DNA from: Rhododendron vialii
Lineage: Eukaryota > Streptophyta > Magnoliopsida > Ericales > Ericaceae
NCBI RefSeq assembly: GCF_030253575.1
Contig: NC_080560.1
Location: 9,792,501-9,856,500 of the forward strand
Reading direction: 5' to 3'
DNA: 64,000 nucleotides
This document shows, in pieces, positions 58,281 to 64,000 of this stretch; the stretch's first letter is position 1, and each line of letters starts with the position of its first letter. Under the pieces are notes generated by a model. The model had not been told where the DNA came from, made no database searches, and saw only the letters and a program-made list of their open reading frames with translations. Position numbers and translations under genes: made by a program.

Positions 58281-58372
58281 TATTGAGTGGAAAATATGTT
58301 TCAAAACAATTGTTTTCCCTCAAAGTGAGTACTTGATGTTTATAGAAGCCTTGTGGAGAGATGAAGGAATTG

Positions 58373-58374
<2 letters not shown>

Positions 58375-58411
<37 letters not shown>
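58375..58411. repeat. (GA)n microsatellite
   Basis: About 18 GA units within the MITE-like insertion. Confidence 0.95.
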
Positions 58412-58413
<2 letters not shown>

Positions 58414-58597
58414 ATTAATCACGTGGAATGAAGAAATGAGAAGTGGTTGTGGAATCACTGGAATGGGAGAACGAATGCCTGGACACCCATTGTAAAATAA
58501 CTTACCGAGTTTTCTACGGTAAATCATTTTCTGGCAATTTCAACAACCAAATACTAAAAAATATGTAAAATATTTTACGTCCAAACAAACGGAGCCC

Positions 58598-59977
58598 AAA
58601 TCATCCAATTTTAGACTGGTCCATGCTGAATTCGTGATTCAAAGGTCGTTTTGCATGTTGGGGCTATAGGCTTGACAATTAACCTTTCTGAAATTAGTGA
58701 AATGCATTTGGCAAGCTCCAATATATAGGTTATTCATCATGAAAATAACAGTTTGATTAAGGCAATTGTAGCCACATGATTTTGTAAAAGGTGGCGACCA
58801 TGCAATCGGACTTTAGAACTCGTTATAACACAGAATGTTCGAACTAGTTTATGCGAAACAAAAAAGAATGTAGTCATTCATTGGGTTATTATCGCCAAAC
58901 CGAAAATGTAATTAAATGAAAGATTTCAGCTTGCAAAAAAAGGAGGAGGATAATTCCATTGCAATACTAAATTCAATGTTTGAATACGCATGGGCCTTAA
59001 CGTGACTTCTAACCAGAACAAAAGTGTGTAGTTCAAGGGTAAAGCCACAAAGTGGTTCTTTCTTTTCCTTGACAAAGGGAACTTCCAACACCTTACAAAA
59101 CAAAACTGCATCAATATACCAAGGAATATCGATTCAACAAAAAATAAATGTGTCCTGAATCAACATAATCCACGTACGTTAATACTCCTCTTCTTCGACA
59201 TCCATTGCCATTCTTCTCACAACCCTAGTTACCCAACAACGTAAGATTCTATTGGAGCCTACATCTAAGATGCAATTCTTGCATCCTAATATCAAACACA
59301 ATCTTCTTTCTTCGGGGGGAAATATAGAAGTTGCAAGTTGCAACAACTTTTACACCTTCGTTTAAAATTCTCATTATACAGACTTGTACAGATATTTGTG
59401 ATAAGTAGGCACACAACAGAACCATAGTTGATCAAGGGCATATAGTCAGGGAGAAAATATAAGCTGCATTTTCTTCTCTATGGGGAGAAAGCAACTTATA
59501 TCAAAGCCAGAAATAAAAAATAAAAAAAGGGGGGGCGGGGGGTGGGAGAAAACTTGAAAGTATAATAAGCAACCCAAAACTAAAGAACAAGAAGTAGTTG
59601 AACATCTTTCTAAGAAATGAAATACTACAAATTAACAAAGTGATATGATCCTAGCTAGGAACTCCAAGAATAGCAATCTCGACATGTTATGGCATCAAAA
59701 CGAATGTTTGCATTTGTGAGTCCATTGACACAATTTTAAAGTTGGAAGTTTGCACCTAGTCGCTGAACAACAAGTATTACCGAGGGAAATAGATTGCTTC
59801 AATGGAAAAACAAAAAGCCTTACATATTGTTTCGCACAACTGCGTTGGCTTTCACTAACAACCTTCATAACTGCTGTGTTTTCCACTCTATCCCCATTTC
59901 CTCTTTGGAAGTTGGTAGCCAAGCATCACAAAAGGTTAAACTGCCCATAGGAGTCATAAGACACATCATCTCTTTTC
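58598..59977. other. F-box array spacer, duplicated flank
   Basis: 58600-58830 is co-linear with 49820-50580 minus its MITE. 59090-59200 (CAAAACTGCATCAATATACCAAGG ... ACTCCTCTTC) recurs at 63890-64000. 59470-59977 is co-linear with 55490-55937, the 3' flank of copy 3. The repeated blocks show the array grew by duplication of segments larger than the gene. No gene. Confidence 0.6.
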
Positions 59978-61075
59978 TTAAACTAAAACAAGGGTTTGCA
60001 TAAAGGGGTCAACATAAAATGCACGTGAACTCCCCTTAATTCCAGTTGTTGCCAATGTGTTGGTTCCAGGGGCATAAGAAGCCAGAGAGTTATCTGATGC
60101 TAGCAAAATTTCACCGTTTCTCCTGAACCCCAATGTCTTGTTCGGCATTCCTAGTAGATTAGAACTGAATAGCTTAGTCCAAGATTCTGCAACTCCATAT
60201 TCTTTCATCACCCAAATACAGCAGCCACCAGCATCCCTTGGTCCACTACATAACACAGCCAGTGATTGCCCAAATGTCTTAATGGATAATGATGGTGGAG
60301 GTTGATATGCTAGAGTTGGTGGTAGCTTAAACTCACAGAATGTTTCAAAAGCCAAATTGAACAACATAATCAAGTTTCGAACACCACCCCCAACACAAGG
60401 TTCATAGGCAACCCAATGCACAGCTCCATCAACAAAGGCCTGACACCACATATAGTTGACAATGCGATATGAAGGTACAGCAGAACTGATGCCTCTCCAC
60501 GATCTTGTTCCTTGTGTGTAAATTTCAACTTTTGGAGGAAGTTTTAAAACATATTCCCCCATCTCAATGATCCCATACTGGATCCTAATCACCCCATACT
60601 CATGAGTTGTGGGGTGGGAACCAAATCCATAAACACACATATGCGGGCCTTGTGGCTTAGGGGCCATGGGAAGAGTTACCGACTTTCTAGTCGAAGGGTT
60701 CCAAATCATAATCTGAGCCTTGTCAGTGAAATAATCACCAACTACACATAGCAACCCATTGCAGCTACCAACAACCCGAAAATACCCAAATGGGATTTTA
60801 AATGGAAACTTGAATTCCAAATACTCACGACCAAATTTGTCATCATCATTGAGCAATAGATATCGCTCTTTATTAATATCATAAAGCCTAACGAGAAACT
60901 TGTCGCCGTTTCTTTTGCCGTTTGTAATGGATTGGATGAGGTGTTTGGTTACGAAACCAGGGTTCGTGATGAGAGAATACCACGATTTGCAAACGGATTG
61001 GAATCGAAGCAGAGACGCTACGGGTAGTCTTCCAAGAATTTCAATTAATAGTTCATCGGGTATGTAATCTGACAT
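59978..61075 (-). CDS. F-box protein with FBA domain, array copy 4 (intact)
   Basis: A single-exon protein of 365 residues starting MSDYIPDELLIEILGRLPVA. F-box at residues 3-48 (ending SWYSLITNPGFVTKHL), then the FBA domain: RVVGSCNGLLCVVGDYF, IMIWNPSTRKSVTLPMAPKP, VYGFGSHPTTHEYGVI, KVEIYTQGTRSWRGISS, AFVDGAVHWVAYEPC, LIMLFNLAFETFCEF, GCCIWVMKEYGVAESWTKLF. It is nearest to the broken copy at 55938-57046; both share the VAYEPCVGGGVRNLIMLFN stretch that copy 2 lacks. It is predicted to be a substrate receptor in an SCF ubiquitin ligase; the target is not known. No break seen. Confidence 0.93.
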   Translation of the reverse strand: MSDYIPDELLIEILGRLPVASLLRFQSVCKSWYSLITNPGFVTKHLIQSITNGKRNGDKFLVRLYDINKERYLLLNDDDKFGREYLEFKFPFKIPFGYFRVVGSCNGLLCVVGDYFTDKAQIMIWNPSTRKSVTLPMAPKPQGPHMCVYGFGSHPTTHEYGVIRIQYGIIEMGEYVLKLPPKVEIYTQGTRSWRGISSAVPSYRIVNYMWCQAFVDGAVHWVAYEPCVGGGVRNLIMLFNLAFETFCEFKLPPTLAYQPPPSLSIKTFGQSLAVLCSGPRDAGGCCIWVMKEYGVAESWTKLFSSNLLGMPNKTLGFRRNGEILLASDNSLASYAPGTNTLATTGIKGSSRAFYVDPFMQTLVLV

Positions 61076-61362
61076 CGTTCTGAGAGGGAGAAAAAATTCT
61101 GATCTACAGGACTAATAGTGCTAAGGATACAAGACTAGGTTCTACAATAAAATTAGGAGACAGAGACTGTAAACAAAAGCCCCCGGCTAGATTTTGAGAA
61201 AGAAGGCAGAATCGGGCAGTGAACTTACAGCTGTACGTAATTCCCCAGAATAGAGAATCACATGGGTTCGCCATAGGCTTCGAGAGAAATTTCAAAGCTT
61301 TACAACGGAGACAGATCCTCCTCTTGCTTTGGTATCCAATAAATATTTTGAAATTCGAATTG

Positions 61363-61562
61363 GGGGTTCCTGGGAAAACATTGGTGTTGTCCCCTCCTGG
61401 CTGTCTATATTGATTATGGACGGCTCAAATTTTATTTCGTAAAATGATTTCAGCCGATTATCCGTGTGTTGCCGAGATGAAATTTGAATTGTTCATTACC
61501 AAGAATAGACGATCCTGACGGGGACAACACCCATGTTGTCCACTTGGGACAACAGGAACCCC
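61363..61562. mobile_element. MITE-like inverted-repeat element
   Basis: A 200-bp element. Its left half (GGGGTTCCTGGGAAAACAT, GGTGTTGTCCCC, GTCTAT, CTCAAATTTTATTTCG) is mirrored by the right half (CGAGATGAAATTTGAAT, ATAGACGATC, GGGGACAACACC, CAGGAACCCC). The arms match imperfectly, with indels. It could fold into a long imperfect hairpin. No clear target duplication. It lies 290 bp upstream of the copy-4 start codon. Confidence 0.65.
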
Positions 61563-62097
61563 GGTTTATTCTTTTCGTACTCTTAGTTGGGGGATCCTGA
61601 TTAGAACCCAGTACGTCCTGTATGTTGGCGTTCGATCTCTTTTGCCCAAAAATCCTTTGTACCGAGGGATTTTTTGACCACTGGATTGTGTGATTTTTTT
61701 TATGTTTTAAATCAACGGCTGAGAAACCCCTCGGCACAGGAATTTTCGGCACAGAAGATCCTGCCTCCTGTATGTGACCCATCCAACTCTACTACGGGTT
61801 TCTTCGAATGTTTCTTATATCTCAAATTGACGACTGTCTGTCCAAACACATAATAAAACGAGTAATTTATATTTAAGATTTCATTTTTTCATACTAAACA
61901 ATAAACAAATTATCAACTTTCAATTATTTTGAATCAAAATGACTTTTATTAACCAATTCGGAGCTTGGTTTTGATAAAAAAAAAAAAAGTACAAAAAGTA
62001 CAAAAAATCCTTTACTTTTTAGTCATTGAAAGAACCGTTTTAGTGAAAAAGGACAATTTTTACTTATGGGTTAAATTTTTTTTCGGAAATTCTAGGA
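61563..62097. other. Intergenic, dispersed repeat fragment
   Basis: 61670-61770 is the partner of the 40066-40190 repeat. The rest is AT-rich with an A-run at 61978-61988. No gene. Confidence 0.45.
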
Positions 62098-62234
62098 CCA
62101 CACCCACTTGCACACCCATATACACACCCACACACACAAGTGTGTGGGCCTCACACACACTACACACTGCAGTGTGTGTGAGGCCCACACACTTGTGTGT
62201 GTGGGTGTGTATATGGGTGTGCAAGTGGGTGTGG
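62098..62234. repeat. Perfect inverted repeat, 64-bp arms, 9-base loop
   Basis: The left arm 62098-62161 (starts CCACACCCACTTGCACAC) is the exact reverse complement of the right arm 62171-62234 (ends GTGCAAGTGGGTGTGG). The loop is ACACACTGC. I found no mismatch across 64 pairs. The arms are CA/GT-rich but not simple repeats: they contain CCATATACA and GGGCCTC. No extension of pairing and no target duplication outside. Confidence 0.95.
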
Positions 62235-64000
62235 AGGTAGCACAACTCTTTTTTTTTTGAGGATTCAGAGATTATTATTATTATTTTTTATAAAAGGGTG
62301 AATATGTCAATATATCGTCCATATAACCCACTTTGGGCTAATTTCATTGAAAGGTATCCAAATTTTCTAGGACTATCATTGTAGTAAAACCCAACAGTAC
62401 ATAATAGTGGAGTACTAACTAAAACTAACTGTAACTTCTTCTATTTAACCCCTCTTTATTAGAAACATGGTGAAATTAGATGCTACAATTCTTGTCAAAT
62501 TACTTAAATTCTTGCATCGTGCTCTTTGGGTATGTTTGCTTAATTCTTGTTCTTGCTCCTGTGTGTGTTGATTTTTTTTTTTTTGGCCCAACAACAGAGT
62601 TTGGGGTTTGGAGTTATTCTCTCCACCCAGTAAAATGAACGTAACATTTTGTATTTCGATTTTTGAGATTTCCCTTCTCTTTCGAACTTCGAGTGTCAAA
62701 CTAAGAACTTCATTGAGGCGAATGACTGAAGTTACATTCTTATGCAACGAAGTTCCAAAATCAGTGTTTCACCAAGAAGATACAAAAAGTGGATTTAGGA
62801 ACCAGTTTTTCATCTCTAATTAAACACGAAAATTCATGTATTATGCCATTGCTGACCTGATTGAGATAATTGGTGTGGACCAAAGCACAGCTATCCAAGC
62901 ATATACATCAAAAAGGTCTTCACAGTATAAGGGTGATGATACGATAAACAAATCTTTATGTTTAATAGTCTTATTATCTTTCACACACAAACAAATTGCG
63001 AAACGACTTGTTAGATACATGTAAAAAAGCACTTCACTAAGAGAAAATTGTCATGCTCTTGATTCCGTTAAACAATCCTCTCAAGATAAATCGTCCAACC
63101 TGGTTTTTGAGGAAGTAAGTAAATAAATAAATGAAGTGAGAAATCAAAAGGTCAAAGAATATGGCATGATCGTCTATTCTAAGAAATGAACTACAGATAG
63201 ACCCAATCAATATAACTGAACAATAGAACCTAGCTATAAGAATATGTCGTTGCATTCAAAAGAGAGTTGCTTGTCATTGTGTGTGCATAATCAGATGTTA
63301 ATATTCGAGTTTCATGCATCGGTCTGATTTACTCCCATACACCTAGGAGGAGAGATAAAAAAGAAAGAAAGAGAAATAGTGCACCAAATAAAATAAAATA
63401 AAAAGAACAAATTATGTTCACAAACCCTTCTTGACGTTCAAGACATCACCTTGGTTTGCCACTGAGACAAGGGTTTCCATGAAAGGCTCAACACCGAAAC
63501 GGTGTTAGACCAATTGAAAGAGAGAAAAAGAAGTGCTACGCTTTCTGGTATTGGATAATTGGAAGTCTTCAACCCCTTCTATATCTTGCAACTTTGTATT
63601 TATAGGCAAAACCCAACAGATCAAGGCCTGAAAATGTGCTGCCCGGACAAGAATAGTGCTTCTGATATACCAATCCTTTATCTTATTGGATTACTAGATC
63701 ATAGGTTTATTTGCTTATTGGAGTCAGATAATAACCGTGATTATCTTTCTTTTATTTATGTATTTTTCAGATAACCTTTAGTCAGTTGGTATCAACAACC
63801 ACCTCCGCAAGAATTAAGGCATAAACACCCACATACCATCGGCATATCTTCTTGGGTGCCATATCTTGAATGAACAATTCTCATAATCAAGCTTCCTCCC
63901 CCTTACGAAACAAAATTGCATCAATACACCAAGGATAATCGATTCAACAAAAAATAAACATGTCCTGAATCAACATCATCCACGTTATTACTCCTCTTCG
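62235..64000. other. Right edge of the F-box array, no complete gene
   Basis: 63450-63500 (ACAAGGGTTTCCATGAAAGGCTCAACA) resembles the 3' end or flank of the F-box copies (ACAAGGGTTTGCATAAAGGGGTCAACA at 59988). 63890-64000 repeats 59090-59200, which lies about 900 bp downstream of the copy-4 coding sequence. So another array unit probably starts at or beyond the window end. No other gene is recognised. Confidence 0.5.

Larger units (their letters stand above)
57932..58597. mobile_element. MITE-like insertion carrying a minisatellite
   Basis: The ends GAGGCTCGTTTGTTTCAATATAAAATATTT and, reversed, GGGCTCCGTTTGTTTGGACG are inverted repeats. The paralogous block near 49815 reads GAACC-AAATCATC without interruption, where this block reads GAACC, 666 bp, AAATCATC. 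It is therefore a defined insertion. It contains a minisatellite and a (GA)n tract and codes for nothing. Confidence 0.65.

Noticed and set aside
62060-62245. His/Thr-rich frames on both strands
   Set aside because: They are translations of the arms of the perfect inverted repeat; no coding signal.
1-64000. CRISPR arrays, bacterial operons, riboswitches
   Set aside because: None seen; the window is plant nuclear DNA, and the repeat arrays present are microsatellites, a minisatellite and gene duplicates.

Overview
The window is nuclear DNA of a flowering plant, most probably a eudicot. The evidence is long AT-rich introns, CT/GA microsatellites, MITEs and solo LTRs, plus plant-only families: a wound-induced WIP protein, PPR proteins and F-box/FBA and F-box/LRR proteins. 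A fragment of a plastid gene has also been copied into nuclear DNA. I cannot name the species from the sequence.

Layout. 1-2.6 kb: G-rich repeat, a Tourist-like MITE, and a small intronless wound-induced gene (+) with a CT-rich core promoter. 3.8-25.3 kb: one large minus-strand gene for VPS18, the RING-finger subunit of the HOPS/CORVET vacuolar tethering complexes. I placed 23 coding exons that join in frame to 988 codons; two introns use GC-AG borders. Its introns hold a retroelement end, tandem duplications and microsatellites. 25.5-26.3 kb: a decayed plastid atpE fragment and a DUF3511 fragment. 27.6-29.9 kb: a two-exon P-class PPR gene (+). 34.6-36.4 kb: a minus-strand tandem array with two C/D box snoRNAs of U38/snR61 type, downstream of a TATA, telo-box and site II promoter. 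38.6-39.9 kb: an intronless PPR gene of the E subgroup (-), like At1g03510. 40.6-42.3 kb: an old dispersed repeat split by a 600-bp solo LTR, then a LINE tail. 42.6-44.4 kb: a two-exon F-box/LRR gene (-). 46.1-64 kb: a tandem array of F-box genes with FBA-type domains, all on the minus strand. Two are intact, one is broken by an 8-bp duplication and one is a decayed copy split by an 857-bp solo LTR. The array is littered with MITEs, a LINE tail, a 20-bp-class minisatellite and a perfect 64-bp-arm inverted repeat; its flanking sequence restarts at the window edge, so another copy probably follows.

How it fits together. The genes are independently transcribed and there is no operon-like logic. 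VPS18, the PPR genes and the snoRNA locus are housekeeping functions (membrane traffic, organelle RNA, rRNA methylation). The F-box array is the fast-evolving accessory part. The least expected find is the snoRNA array. The perfect hairpin and the paired empty/filled insertion sites in the F-box array are next.
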